In this document: positions 43,470-54,410 of the stretch, piece by piece | How positions within the stretch are numbered: the first letter of the stretch is position 1 | How the letters are laid out: each line of letters opens with the position of its first letter | Source of the DNA: Anodontia alba | Lineage: Eukaryota > Mollusca > Bivalvia > Lucinida > Lucinidae | Assembly: GCA_964016985.1 (NCBI GenBank) | Contig: OZ024827.1 | Coordinates: 78,074,335-78,138,334 of the forward strand | DNA: 64,000 nt | Reading direction: 5' to 3' | Notes under the pieces: model-generated | The model's input: only the letters and a program-made list of their open reading frames with translations | What the model was told of the DNA's origin: nothing | Database searches by the model: none | Position numbers and translations under genes: made by a program

Positions 43470-43989
43470 AGTCCAATCAGTTGGAATCGTCCTGTATATG
43501 CAGTGATCTTACTAGTAAATCAAGCATATATCATTAAAGAGTCGTACATTAACCGGAAATGTTTCCAGTTTGAATAGGCATGATTTGCCGTATTTATCCT
43601 AAATAATCCGTTTATACCCCGCACTAGTACTTTGGCTACAAATCTGCTGGATGAGCGACAAACAGTGTGTAATCCTCGACTGGACGATATGGGTCTACAC
43701 TATTTGCTCCGGCCTGTCTGTCTAAACACGTAGGGTAAACAGCGAATTAGGTGTAACGTAATCTGTGGAGGTTCATCTAGCCCTTCGTGAACTGTTATTA
43801 ACCCTCATCACTATAACAGGGCTATGGCTCTCACATCTCTGATTACTAAAGAATATATATTAAAACAGCAGAGTCTCTGGATCCACTGCATAAATGCATG
43901 ATAACACAGGCCTTCGCTCTTACCATATTCTTGATGGTGTGGCAGATTTTACGGATTTTATTCATTACTGTACAAATCAAAATTGAGCC
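43470..43989. other. No gene; contains palindrome 43659-43707
   Basis: CAAACAGTGTGTAATCCTCG ... GGGTCTACACTATTTG is a decayed CAAACAGTGTAGACC palindrome. Its right flank CTCCGGCCTGTCTG is shared with 26295-26310. Confidence 0.55.
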
Positions 43990-44172
43990 GGGGCACAGCA
44001 TTTCCTAGAAGATTGCGTGTGCACCTCCAGAGGCTGATCAGCGTCTTTGCTGTCCATCTAAAACACCTGTGTTCCCGGTTGCACACAGAGGGCAAAAACT
44101 CGGATCAGCCAACGTGGATGATTTGAGTTTTCGCTGGGCTCACATTCAATCTTGTAGGAGATACAATGCTCA
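43990..44172. mobile_element. GCGAAGAC-module element, GGGGCACAGCATTTCCTA end
   Basis: The left end matches the ends of 50471-50680. The interior has GAGGCTGATCAGCGTCTTTG and GATTTGAGTTTTCGCTGGGC. The right end is eroded (AATCTTGTAGGAGATACAAT). Confidence 0.7.
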
Positions 44173-44608
44173 GGATCAATTGTGTTTTACACACAATTTG
44201 GGCACTGTCTTCCTGGTTGACATTATAATACAGTTTTATACATTGCAGTACTCAGTCCGAATGCAAATTTACGCAGGCTGATATAAGACTTCTTAGAAAA
44301 CTTGACACCAACTTTTTTTACCAGTTTTGTTTTCTGAAAGGGTCTTTCCTTTTAGAATCTATTCCGAGTTGGCATAAGGGTAGTTGCTGTTCTTTCCTAC
44401 CTCGCTTCAGAAACAGACATCATAATATCGTAACAGCGCGTATCAAACAATTGGATCTTAAAGTATCTTTCGATGTCTACAGATTAAAATCATCGATTTA
44501 CTTTCCGCGAGCTTATGTCTTCTTTCACACTTTATTAGGCATTTATACAGAGACTTAATTTCTTGTGAACAATTATAATTTGAAACAGCATGCATATCTA
44601 TTTTCGCA
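44173..44608. other. No recognised feature
   Basis: Nothing supported. Confidence 0.5.
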
Positions 44609-44855
44609 ATATAATTTTGACCCCCTTAAACCCCACTTTTATATAGTAAAACTGGGGTTTACAGGGGTATACATTATGTTTCTTATTTCTGCTCAAAACA
44701 TAGATTGTGGGTACTCGTCGAGGCGTATCTAACGAGTACCCACAATCTATGTTTTGAGCAGAAATATGAAAAATTTTAGAATTTTTCATCTGAAAACTTT
44801 CATTAGTTTGGTGGTAAAATTTTCAGTATATTTGAATAGGCTTGTTCTCGTAATG
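44609..44855 (+). mobile_element. Family A fold-back, left end missing, apex deletion
   Basis: Starts at ATATAATTTTGACCCCC. The stem apex reads ACTCGTCGAGGCGTATCTAACGAG, so part of the left arm is gone. The right end is GTTCTCGTAATG. Confidence 0.92.
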
Positions 44856-44911
44856 GCATTCAGAGGTTTCTGTATTGTAATTTTCATTTATAGATTGATG
44901 CCTGATGTTAT

Positions 44912-45201
44912 CATTACGAAAACATGTTATTTCGAGATATATTGAAAATTTTACAAAGAAAAAATGAAAATTTTCAGATAAAAAAATTCTGATGTCTTTT
45001 TTTTTTTTTTTTTTTCATATTTCTGCTCGAAACATAGATTGTGGGTCTTCGTTAGAACCGCATTGACGAGGCGATTCTAACGAATACTCAAAATCTATGT
45101 CTTGGAGCAGAAATAAGGAAAAAATAGTGCATACCCGTCACCCCAGTTTTACTATATAAAATAGGGGTTTAAAAGGGTCAAAATTGCATGTTTTCGTGAT
45201 G
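44912..45201 (-). mobile_element. Family A fold-back, diverged copy
   Basis: Arms are mismatched at several sites (GAACCGCATTGACGAGGCGATTC), with a T run in the left half. The end is GTTTTCGTGATG. Placed 56 bp after the previous copy, in the opposite orientation. Confidence 0.92.
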
Positions 45202-45621
45202 TTCCTTTATTCGAGCTCTCCGTGTTTCAACTTCCGGGTTGCTTTAACTCTGTTTGCCAATGTCACGATCCCTTTTCCTTGTTTCATCACCATGATTTAA
45301 TTTGATTTACATGCGTTTTTTTTTTTTTGTTTTTTTTCTTGTAATATTTCACTGATTGAGTTAGGACGCTTCTACGCATTCCAAACAATTATTTTGTATT
45401 ATTAAAACGCTGGAAACAACGGTGACGATTTGGTGCAAATACAATCAATTTAACCCCGGTAATCTTCAGTGATTAAATGATAATATACACCACCAGGGAA
45501 ATATTTCTAAATTGCCAGCTGTTGATGTGTTTTCACTTTTTGATATTAGGATACGTAAATCGCGATCCCATGGTTCTCGAATGAACGGTAATATTGGACG
45601 TAATTCTCGTATAGATATGAA
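45202..45621. other. No gene; T runs 45317-45340
   Basis: Nothing else supported. Confidence 0.5.
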
Positions 45622-45701
45622 CCCAGCGGGCACATGACATCTATACAACGTCGTCGTCTCAACGTCGATGCAAGGCGTATAGGCGTCATGTGTCTGCTGG
45701 G
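45622..45701. mobile_element. 80-bp CCCAGCGGGCACATGAC fold-back
   Basis: Ends CCCAGCGGGCACATGAC and GTCATGTGTCTGCTGGG. The interior is ACAACGTCGTCGTCTCAACG. Related to 35704 and 35873. Confidence 0.88.
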
Positions 45702-45892
45702 AAGCGTTCTGAACGGAACATTCTTAAATAATCACGATGACACTCTATCATTTCTTTATTAACATCTGTCTGTTTCTTCTTTAAGCAAAATAGACGCAGA
45801 AGCTGATATATTGTATGTCAGCATCACGCATTTTATGAAACGAGTCTTTTCATACTGAACTATACTCAGCCTGCTCATCGTCCTATATATAT

Positions 45893-46174
45893 CATTACGA
45901 AAACACGCCTATTCAAATATATAGAAAATTTCACCTCCAAAAACTGAAAATTTTCAGCTAAAAAAAAACTCTGATATTTTTCATATTTCTGCTCAAAACA
46001 TAGATTGTGGGTACCCGTTAGAACCGCCTCGCCGAGGCGGTTCTAACGAGTACCCACAATCTATGTTTTTGAGCAGAAATAAGAAAAATAATGTATACCC
46101 CTGTAAACCCCAGTTTTACTATATAAAAGTGGGGATTTAGGGGGTCTAAATTATATAGGCGTGTTTTTGTGATG
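45893..46174 (-). mobile_element. Family A fold-back, full length
   Basis: Clean copy with apex CCTCGCCGAGG and a perfect stem over about 30 bp per arm. Right end GTTTTTGTGATG. Confidence 0.96.
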
Positions 46175-46246
46175 CTAAGAAATTATAATAAACACCTTAC
46201 GAGTATTAACATATTGCTTTACTACTATGAAAAACATTGAGTATTT

Positions 46247-46352
46247 CCAGTAAGCATTCTTTATAAATCTATAGCGGGCCGTTATCGGCCCGTCAGGGTA
46301 GTTGACGGGCCGATAACGGCTCGCTATAGATTTATAAAGAATGCTAGCTGGG
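46247..46352. mobile_element. 106-bp palindrome, CCCAGC...TGGG family
   Basis: AAGCATTCTTTATAAATCTA ... CGTCAGGGTAGTTGACG ... TAGATTTATAAAGAATGCTA. Same layout as 4837 and 4990, with a different outer arm. Confidence 0.9.
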
Positions 46353-47047
46353 TTGTGATACAGCAGATGAATAAGCAGAATAAAGCATGTTTTGGTCAAT
46401 TAAAATTTCTGGTGAGAGTTTAAAGGGACTGGAATCTAAATACATTCGCGCGTCTAGATTTTTTCTACATACGATTTTTCTACACATTATATTGCATTGC
46501 CATATAAACTGTTAAAATATTAACTATTGGATTAAAATGAATGAAAATTACGAAATTGTTCTCTATAGATTGCTTGTACGTGTAATGAGGAACGTGTTTT
46601 TTGTTGTTGTTTTTTTTTTTTTTTTTTCACTTCAGAGGATCATAAACAATATACCTTATTGTCTTGTCAGAAAGTTAATGGTTCCCTTTCCTTTCTTTCG
46701 GATGATCAAACTGATGTTATTAAGGTGTGCAACCCAACTTCTCGATGTTTCCTTGACTTATGTAGTATCAATACCGTTTATTTTGATCAAATGTTAGCTA
46801 AACAAAGCTAGTGCTTCTGATAAGGAAATCTCGTTTCTGGAATTTACATTTATTAACATTTAATATTGATATCCTCTCTAAGTAGTTTGCTTCATTTGAT
46901 CCAACACTCATCGAACACATATTTGTAATTTTGAGCAGCATCTGACTTAGAGCAAGCTTGCGTTATTGTAAAACTGGTTGTATCTGCTTAGCGTTCCAAT
47001 GCAATTCTTTTGTAACGCTTGTTAGTTTTATTTTGTTATTGCAACTA
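46353..47047. other. No gene; weak 3'-region scrap near 46915-47045
   Basis: GAACACATATTTGTAATTTT and AGCAGCATCTGACTTAGAGC resemble the start of the retroelement 3'-region repeat. T run at 46610-46627. An 86-codon frame (46537-46797) is not recognisable. Confidence 0.45.
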
Positions 47048-47374
47048 CTGTCGACTCTCGTTATCTCGAATTCCAAGGGAGTCTCTGAAATACTTCGAGA
47101 TATCCGTACCCCGACACATCAGAATTGCAGAATTGAGGAAAAATTAAATCGAACAACCACATTTAACAAATGTATACTCGTATGTGTTTGGACTCTTGAA
47201 ATTCGAGATATATTGAAAATATTGTGGAAAAGAGGAGAAATTGCTCCTTTCTCCTCTTTTCCTCAATATTTTATTACCTGTTGTTAGATTTTCATCTTTA
47301 GGCAGGGACCAGATTTTCACTTCGAGATAAGCGGTTATTCATTAAAGCGAGGTCGAGATAACGAGACTCAAGTG
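47048..47374. mobile_element. 327-bp pogo/Tigger-like MITE
   Basis: Same family as 41339-41672 but in the opposite orientation. TIR CTGTCGACTCTCGTTATCTC at the left; TA dinucleotides flank it. The centre GAGGAGAAATTGCTCC-TTTCTCCTC has lost a few apex bases. Confidence 0.82.
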
Positions 47375-47376
47375 TA

Positions 47377-47455
47377 TAATTCTGAATCTTGTCATCCATC
47401 CTTGTTTCTCATATTTTCTTTAGGTGCATCTGAATGCTATGCTTCGTCATTATGG

Positions 47456-47488
<33 letters not shown>

Positions 47489-47700
47489 TTTTTTGATAAC
47501 TTCACTTATTTTTTCAGGGCTCACCTGTTATAAGGTACATTATTAATCAACTATGATAATATTGCAATTGTACAGCCAAAAAAGCCTGTTTCATACTGGT
47601 GACACACAGGGCCAACATAAAAAAAAACAGGACCAATACGAAAAAAATCCTGTTTTGGCTCTGTTTTTCTCGTATTGTCCCTGTTGGTCATCCGCTTGAG
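47377..47700. other. Poly-T 47458-47488 and a short inverted repeat 47610-47693
   Basis: GGGCCAACATAAAAAAAAAC and GTATTGTCCCTGTTGGTC phrases form imperfect inverted arms. No gene. Confidence 0.5.
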
Positions 47701-47714
47701 TTTTGAGTTACATA

Positions 47715-47835
47715 AAATCCTCGATAGTACATGATTCGATGGTACATGGACAATGTTCAATAGTACAAGCTCTATGTATGAATGGTCCATGTGCTATGGT
47801 ACATGGTCCATGTTAAATGGTACATGGTCCATGGT
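47715..47835. repeat. ~15-bp minisatellite (GGTACATGGTCCATG)
   Basis: GGTACATGGACAATG, then variants, then GGTACATGGTCCATGTTAAAT and GGTACATGGTCCATGG. Confidence 0.85.
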
Positions 47836-48294
47836 AGCGGATACACAGTCCAATGGCCTGAAACGAAATAAACTTCTAGTTTTGCCTACCTTATTGTAAA
47901 ACTCAGAAAACAATGTCCCTTTCCAAAATTTAAATCAATTTTAGCACAATTTAAAGAAAAGCCATTTTGGTGCGATATTGTCTTCTGCTCTTTGAGTTAT
48001 TTGAGGGAAACCGTGTCCATTTCACTATAACTGATGATGTCAATTTCAATGTCAGTTGACACTCTGGCTGACAATGAGATGGGTAGTTTTGTGTCACAAA
48101 TACAGTAAATGTTCTAAATATTTGGACACAGTTATGTTTCCAATTAACGCTATTAATTATTGGACATCTATCATCACATCAGTGACATCAATAATAAAAA
48201 TAGAATTTTAATTAACAAAATTGTTATGAATCAAGCTGTATGCCCTTCCCTAAGTTATCATTATTATTATTTAAGTTAATTAATAAAATTGTCA
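47836..48294. other. No recognised feature
   Basis: AT-rich with short ATCAATAATAA stretches. No gene. Confidence 0.5.
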
Positions 48295-48425
48295 TTAACC
48301 AAGTAATTTCATATTGGCCTAGTTACAGGTCCTCGATCTGCTGTATTGGCCTTCGGCCTTTGGCCTCAGGATAATACAGCAGACCTCGGACCTCAAACAG
48401 GGTCAATATGAAATAACTTGGTTAA
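48295..48425. mobile_element. 131-bp TTAA-bounded fold-back
   Basis: TTAACCAAGTAATTTCATAT at the left and ATATGAAATAACTTGGTTAA at the right. The inner palindrome is around GCCTTCGGCCTTTGGC with CTGCTGTATT / AATACAGCAG arms. TTAA at both ends suggests a piggyBac-type target. Confidence 0.85.
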
Positions 48426-48473
48426 TAGCATTATATTATTCTACATTGTGAATGATATTTTTGCATTCTATTT

Positions 48474-48673
48474 GGGCCGCATCAAGCGAAAAAGTGCCTT
48501 TGAGCAATGCGGAAAATGTGTAGATTCACATCATCCTGCGCATGCGCAAAATATCATTGCTCTTCATTCATATACTCTGTAGTATTCAATGATTATGTAA
48601 GCGGATGCGCAGGCTGATCTGGACATTTGCTGCCCGCATATGCCCGGAAACATGTTTTCGCTTGGCGCGGCCC
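48474..48673. mobile_element. 200-bp MITE, GGGCCGC ends, GCGAAGAC-type core
   Basis: GGGCCGCATCAAGCGAAAAA and TTTTCGCTTGGCGCGGCCC are inverted. The core includes GCGGATGCGCAGGCTGATCT. ATTT on both flanks may be a 4-bp target duplication. Confidence 0.8.
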
Positions 48674-49127
48674 ATTTAGCGCGTACAAATCGTTCTTTCC
48701 TCTGATTAAATTATTGATAAACCACCCAGAGCGATGGCATCAGCATGGCTATGGCTCTTTCACATTGCATTAGTAAGCGATTACTTGAAATGAACCTACC
48801 ATGGAAAAGGATATCTTCTGGGGTATGTGCGAATAGGGTAAGCCAAGACTAGCCTGCGCATTCAGTCAGTCTGATCAGGATCTCCTTGTCCGCTTACAGA
48901 AGCTTTGGCTACGGTAGATTTTTCAATGTAAAAAAAAAAAAAAGAAAAAGAAAAGAAGCGCCAGTATCAGCTGGTTCGGCTTCGCCGTATAATATAAATC
49001 TTTATTGATCGCATATACACCAAAGACACATTTTCTCAAGACGAAACTGAAATGAAATTAATTTATTGCTCATTCCTTAGTTGAGATACGCTGCACAAAA
49101 CGGAGCTGAGCACAGCATATCAGTAGG
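48674..49127. other. No gene; GCGAAGAC scrap near 48850-48905
   Basis: TAGCCTGCGCATTCAGTCAG and TCTGATCAGGATCTCC. A-rich run 48931-48955. Confidence 0.45.
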
Positions 49128-49201
49128 TATTCTGTTTAAATCCAGGATTCCTATTGGGCCGATAAGCGCCCGATATAGATATGTACATAATGCTAACCGG
49201 G
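49128..49201 (+). mobile_element. Right half of a CCCAGC-family palindrome
   Basis: Family sequence starts at TTGGGCCGATAAGCGCCCGA, a few bases past the expected apex, and continues to ATAATGCTAACCGGG. The left arm is missing. Confidence 0.7.
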
Positions 49202-49578
49202 ATACGAAAACACCATTAGAAAATAACAGCAATAAAGGAAGGACAAGATCTGTCTGCACGTGTGCACAGTCCAGAAAAGGGCTGTTATTGTTTTTGACGA
49301 CTTCTAAATGAACTGCGAAGGCACTGGTTTGGCTGCACATATACATGTAATCCGAAGACTCGTGTTCTGTGTCGCTGATTCATGTAAAAACGCCGTTTGA
49401 TCTGGGCTCTTTCATTTTTGCTCATAGAATCGCGCGTTACCGTATTCACAAGGTAAACAGTGTATATCAAGATCAGGCAACACAGACTTGTAATGAATGG
49501 GACTCCTTAACTCCTTGCCGCACTAGCCCTTAGACTTGAACGTCTAATTTACACCCTGTTGGTATTTCATCAAATTCC
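49202..49578. other. No recognised gene
   Basis: Frames on both strands across 49081-49346 match nothing I know. Confidence 0.45.
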
Positions 49579-49859
49579 CATTACGAAACACGCCTATTCA
49601 ATTAATATATAGAAAACTTCACCTTCAAAAACTGAAACTTTTCAGACAAAAAACTCTGATATTTTTCCTATTTCTGCTTTAAACATAGATTATGGGTACT
49701 CGTTAGAACCGCCTCGGGGGCGGTTCTAACGAGTATCCATAATCTATGTTTTTAGCAGAAATAAAAAAAGAATAACGTATACCATTGCAAATCCCAGTTT
49801 TACTATATAAAAAGTGGGGTTTAAGGGGGTCAATATTATATAGGCATGTTTTCGTGATG
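49579..49859 (-). mobile_element. Family A fold-back, apex shortened
   Basis: The apex reads GAACCGCCTCGGGGGCGGTTC, about three bases shorter than usual. ATTATGGG and CCATAATC on the two arms are a compensated difference from the usual ATTGTGGG/CCCACAATC. Confidence 0.94.
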
Positions 49860-50470
49860 GTATGAGTTAAACCGAGCTCATACGCCGCGTTGTGAGGGTC
49901 TAATCAGGGTCTACACATTTTTCGAAAAGGTGCATTTTGATTGATTTTGGGTATCCATGTTTGACCACATACTATTTTGTTGCTTATTTCATTATTTGCT
50001 ATATAACGTGCATGTACTTTATTAAACGCATATTGAAGTAATACATCTTCTTTATTCCTTGTTATTGCCAAGAAACAGCAGGAGTACTCACATAATGGAC
50101 CACGCAATGCAAAAACGAGTCTTTCGGTATATACGGACAACGAAAGCCCATATCATCCCGAGCATCTGTACAGTATGGTCAGGGCCTTCAATGTCCGCTA
50201 ACAGAATCACTGGAAAAAAAAAGAATGATAACATGGAAAGAAAAAACCTAGATGATTCTTTGCACATGCGCAGGATGTTCTGAATTTGCGCATTTTGCGC
50301 ATATTCACAGACACTTTTATGCTTAACGAGGCTCAAATAATCAGAGACTAAATACATCAATTGCAACTAATAGTCGAAATAACGCGGTGCCAATTATTTC
50401 AATCAGTACAGTACAGTTTTGTGCACACCTGTTACAACACCTGGCAGAAATAAAGCTTTCAATCTGTACG
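49860..50470. other. No gene; half palindrome scrap 49880-49920
   Basis: CATACGCCGCGTTGTGAGGG then TCTAATCAGGGTCTACAC is the right half of a CAAACAGTGTAGACC palindrome beginning at about the apex. Nothing else. Confidence 0.5.
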
Positions 50471-50680
50471 GGGGCAAAGCATTTCCTACAAGATTGCATG
50501 TAAGCCCAGCGAAGACTCAGATCAGACTGGGCATCCGCGCAGTCTGATCTGAGTTCTCGCAGGGCATTTTGTAGGTAGCCAAGGCTCTAAAGCATCTTTA
50601 GACGGACAGCGAAGACTCTGGTCAGCCTGTGTGGAGGCTTTGCTGGGCGCACCTGTGTCATGTAGGAAATGCTGTGCCCC
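50471..50680. mobile_element. 210-bp MITE, GGGGCACAGCATTTCCTACA ends, GCGAAGAC core
   Basis: TIRs match at 19 of 20 bases. The interior has two sub-palindromes: CAGCGAAGACTCAGATCAGA with GCGCAGTCTGATCTGAGTTC, and GACAGCGAAGACTCTGGTCA with GCTTTGCTGGGCGCACC. Confidence 0.88.
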
Positions 50681-50924
50681 TGCTCAATCTATAAGCTCAG
50701 TAATGATACAAGGTCAGTTCCATGAGGACAAACCCAGTCCTTTGAGAAATACAAATCTGAATGCCAAAGCCCTACAGGACTTATTGCAATTACCTTAATG
50801 ATCCTAGCTATGGAAAAAGGCGGGCCTGAGTAGAGAGTGTAAACCCAGATCTGACACTGAATGCAAACAATTAAGTAGTCTGGCCCCAGACCCTTTCTTT
50901 ATTTTTCTTTTCTTTCTTTTACTA

Positions 50925-50955
<31 letters not shown>

Positions 50956-51147
50956 GGACACAACACTTGTATAGTTGTATAGCTTGTAGAATTTTTGTTT
51001 ACTTCAGTCCCTTGGCTAGAAAGAAAGGGATTTTGTTCAGCCATAGATAACTTGAAGTTGGATTAAAGAGGATCATGATAAAAAAAAAATAATGTAGAGA
51101 AAGAGAGAAATAGATATAAAACAAAAACGACTGGAGCCAGTCTAACA
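50681..51147. other. No gene; poly-T 50928-50952
   Basis: Nothing else supported. Confidence 0.5.
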
Positions 51148-51350
51148 ATTAAGAGAAGATACCCAGAAAGTGCCACAATCACGAAGCCAAGTCCTTCCGA
51201 CGCACAAAAAGAAGGAGAAATGAGGAACAAAGAAGAAGAAGAAAAAAAACAAACAAACAAAAAACAAACAAACAAAAAATAAATGCCACGTAACAAAGCA
51301 CAGACGCACAAACAAAAGAAATGAAACAGGAGAACAAACTGCTTTCAAAC
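51148..51350 (-). repeat. Retroelement 3'-region repeat, minus copy
   Basis: GATACCCAGAAAGTGCCACA, ATCACGAAGCC, GAAGGAGAAATGAGGAAC, an A/C-rich expansion, then CAGACGCACAAAC and AACTGCTTTCAAAC. Phe-rich minus frames across it (51063-51357) are artefacts. Confidence 0.75.
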
Positions 51351-51481
51351 CACACACACTATAAACCTTATAATTCAGGAGTGAAATTCAAGTTCAAAAC
51401 ACTTCATCATAATGCCTCTAACATTTGAACAAGTCCAGTTTACCACCTATGTGGCCATGTCTTAAAATAGCTAGATATGTG

Positions 51482-51549
51482 GCAAACAGTGTAGACCCTA
51501 ATCAGACGCCGCGGAATGCGGCGTCTGATTTGGGTCTACCCCGTTTGCT
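51482..51549. mobile_element. 68-bp palindrome, CAAACAGTGTAGACC family
   Basis: GCAAACAGTGTAGACCCTAA ... CGCCGCGGAATGCGGCG ... TGGGTCTACCCCGTTTGC. Confidence 0.9.
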
Positions 51550-51684
51550 ATAGGTTGACTGTTCAACTACTTTGGGTCATTACGATATTCTTTTGGAAAA
51601 ATCAAGATACGGCTATGCCATCACTCTAGATAACGCGCTTCTACCAGCCATAATGCGTTAAATGTTTTCTCGTAATGCATTGAA

Positions 51685-51962
51685 CATTACGAAAACACGC
51701 CTGTTCAAATATACTGAACATTTTAACCACCAAAAAATGAAAATTTTCAGATAAAAATTCGGATATTATTCATAGTTCTGGTCAAAATATAGATTATGGG
51801 TACTCGTTAGAACCGCCTCGGCGAGGCGGTTCTAACGAGTACCCACAATCTATGTTTTTGGGCAGAAATAAGAAAAACAATGTATACCCCTGTATATCCC
51901 AGTTTTACTATATAAAAGTGGGGTTTAAGGGGTCAATATTATATAGGTATGTTTTCGTGATG
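51685..51962 (-). mobile_element. Family A fold-back, full length
   Basis: Apex CCTCGGCGAGG with a perfect inner stem. Ends CATTACGAAAAC and GTTTTCGTGATG. Confidence 0.96.
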
Positions 51963-51971
51963 ATGCTTTCT

Positions 51972-52046
51972 TATTACACCACGAAAACATGTGCTCAAGG
52001 CACATTTAATGAGTACTCATTATAAATGATTTCATGGAGAAATATT
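51972..52046. mobile_element. Degenerate core-B hairpin
   Basis: CCACGAAAACATGTG ... AATGAGTACTCATT ... TTTCATGGAGAAATATT. It begins ten bases after the previous element. Confidence 0.5.
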
Positions 52047-52239
52047 TATCTTGACAATCACATAACATGTAAAAAAAACGCAGTTGTTAACGCTAGATAA
52101 ACTGTTAAGCAGACCATATTCTGAAATAGTTTTACTTTTTCCCAGAAAATAGGCTTTGACACACCTGTCTGGCCCGCATGCAGCTCCCCCCGCCCCCAAC
52201 CCCCTCTCTCCCCAACTTGTCCACGAACCTCCATTGGCA

Positions 52240-52375
52240 ACAAATAAATCACAGACAAAGCCCACATTGGAACAAAGACGAGGACTCAACAGACACAACG
52301 CGCCGAGACACCCCTAGATCCCCGGAGTGTCAAACTATACCACTGATTATCTGGAGCAAAAGGAAACAACTCTGA
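52240..52375 (-). repeat. Dispersed repeat E, minus copy
   Basis: AAAGACGAGGACTCAACAGA, CACAACGCGCCGAGACACCC and GAGTGTCAAACTATACCACT, parallel to 5525-5655. Confidence 0.7.
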
Positions 52376-52516
52376 AACAGACATAAAATGTTCAGGCACA
52401 GAAAGCCTATTTTCTGGGAGAAATGAGAAGGATATCGTCCACGAATGGACTAATTCCATAAACATTCAGATCTCTCTCATTTTTGGTATTTTGTGTTTGC
52501 AATAAGTTTTTTTAAC

Positions 52517-52559
<43 letters not shown>

Positions 52560-52640
52560 TGTGTGTGTGTAAGTGTGTGTGTGTCTGTGTGTGTGTCTGT
52601 GTGTGTGTGTGCGTGTGTGTGTATGTGTGTGTATGTCCGA
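52517..52640. repeat. Compound (GA)n-(GT)n microsatellite
   Basis: About 20 GA units (52517-52557), then GT-rich repeats with C and A interruptions. Confidence 0.97.
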
Positions 52641-53533
52641 GCTTGCGATTGATGTGATGTGGACCGTCAATGTACTATAACACTTGTTACTTACTTAATC
52701 ACAGTGCTGACATCCTGTACCTGAAAAATCGTTAGTCAACAACGTAACTCAAAGCAAGACTGCCAAGTCAAGAAATGAGATTCATGGATAGTTCACACTG
52801 CGAAGATTGGACCGGTTGCGTTGCGGAGCGCAAGCGCATTCTACTTTATTAGTTCATTGTAACAGTCGCTATCCGGCTTTAGGTCATCGTCGCTAAATAG
52901 CAGTACCATAGAATGTTACAAACTGTCTAACAGAGAGAACCTAATTGTAACCCCATAAAACAGTATATGTTGTGGTTTTGTTATAATATATTGTAGCGAT
53001 ATTAATAAATGCAACGATTTTGGTAATATATGTAGTTGATCCTCAATTGTCTGTGGTAAAATTGAATGGCATTATATTCCGTCGATTAGTTCATAAGTGT
53101 AATGGACCATCATCTCATCGTATACGGATGTAGTGTTTATGACATTCAGACATTTCCTTGTCCTACGCTTTTTTTTTTTTTTTTTTTTTTGTTTGTTTGT
53201 TTTTTTAACAGTCGTTGATATACATGGTAGTAAATACGTTACATGCACTGTTTTTGATATTATACGTGGGGTGTTTTCTTACTGCATGTGGCAGTCTTGT
53301 TATCATGTGCAAAGGTTTTTATTATCATATCCAATGTAACAACAGAACGACTGCATTCTCGATGTGGATATATTTCGTACAGCGAAATCAACGACGACTC
53401 TCAGAACAAGTACCCCAAAGGGCAACGGGTCCTGTGTGCCAAGATCTTTCCTGATTCAGTAACCTTTCTGAAACTGAAAGACATTGGTGAATTATGTGCA
53501 GCTACATCAGACTTGGTCAATCAAACATGTATT
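52641..53533. other. No recognised gene; T-rich 53169-53212
   Basis: Overlapping plus frames of up to 92 codons (53215-53566) share sequence in different frames and end in a family A copy. None is recognisable. Confidence 0.45.
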
Positions 53534-53813
53534 CATTACAGAAACAGGCCTATTCAAATATATTGAAAATTTTACAACCAAAAATGGAAAATGTTTTGAT
53601 AAAAAAAATCAGATATTTTTCATATTTCTGTTCAAGACATAATTTGTGGGTACTAGTTAGAACTGCCTCGGTGAGGCAGTTCTAACGACTACCCACAATC
53701 TATGTTTTTGAGCAGAAATAAGAAAAATAATGTATACCCCTGTAAATCCCAGTTTTACTATATAAAAGTGGGGTTTAAGGGAGTCAAAATTATATAGGTA
53801 TGTTTTCGTGATG
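53534..53813 (-). mobile_element. Family A fold-back with a compensated stem change
   Basis: The stem reads GAACTGCCTCGGTGAGGCAGTTC. Relative to the usual GAACCGCC/GGCGGTTC, both arms have changed and pairing is kept. Confidence 0.94.
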
Positions 53814-53989
53814 TGAAAAAATCCATATATGAAAATAACAAATCCATATAATGAACAAGTATTACCAGGTTCAATATCAGAGCGAGCATTATATTATCTA
53901 ACAAATGGCTGTGAAAAATTATTTTACAAACACGTTCGGTAATACTTTCAGCAATATGGACAGTAATTCCTTCAACAATTCTTCAGCCA

Positions 53990-54410
53990 GTCCTCGTTAT
54001 CTGAAAGTTTGATGAAGATCCAATCAAAATCAAGTCGCTATCGTCCGGTCAACATTATATGTTTATGGGAGACTAAAGGGCAAGTAACTCTCGTGTAAAG
54101 CAAAAAATCGAACTAATCAAAAACTTTATTGTTGTCCTCATTCCCTTTAAGTCTGATGAAAATATGATAAAAATGAAGTCGCTATCATCAGCACAACATT
54201 TTCCGTGTCTATGGGATACTCAAGGGCGGGTAATATGCCAACAGTCCAAACCGCGCTAAGATCAAAATTGTCAAAGATTTTACGTCTGCCCACTCTAACC
54301 CAACCTCCAAAACCCCACCCCGTTATCTGCAAGTTTGATGAAGCTCCAATCGAAAATAAAAACATGAAACGGTAATACCCCGCCACTATGGTGTGGTGGA
54401 CGGATAACAC
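53990..54410. repeat. ~140-bp tandem-type repeat, about 3 degenerate units
   Basis: GTTATCTGAAAGTTTGATGA (53997), AAGTCTGATGAAAATATGAT (54149) and GTTATCTGCAAGTTTGATGA (54321), each followed by AAGTCGCTATC, CTATGGGA and GGGCRRGTAA phrases or their remnants. The same family recurs at 56400. Confidence 0.75.

Noticed and set aside
25171..51962. Regular spacing of palindromic repeats suggesting a CRISPR-like array
   Set aside because: Units are ~280 bp, in both orientations, irregularly spaced and in eukaryotic-type DNA. Nothing resembles a repeat-spacer array.
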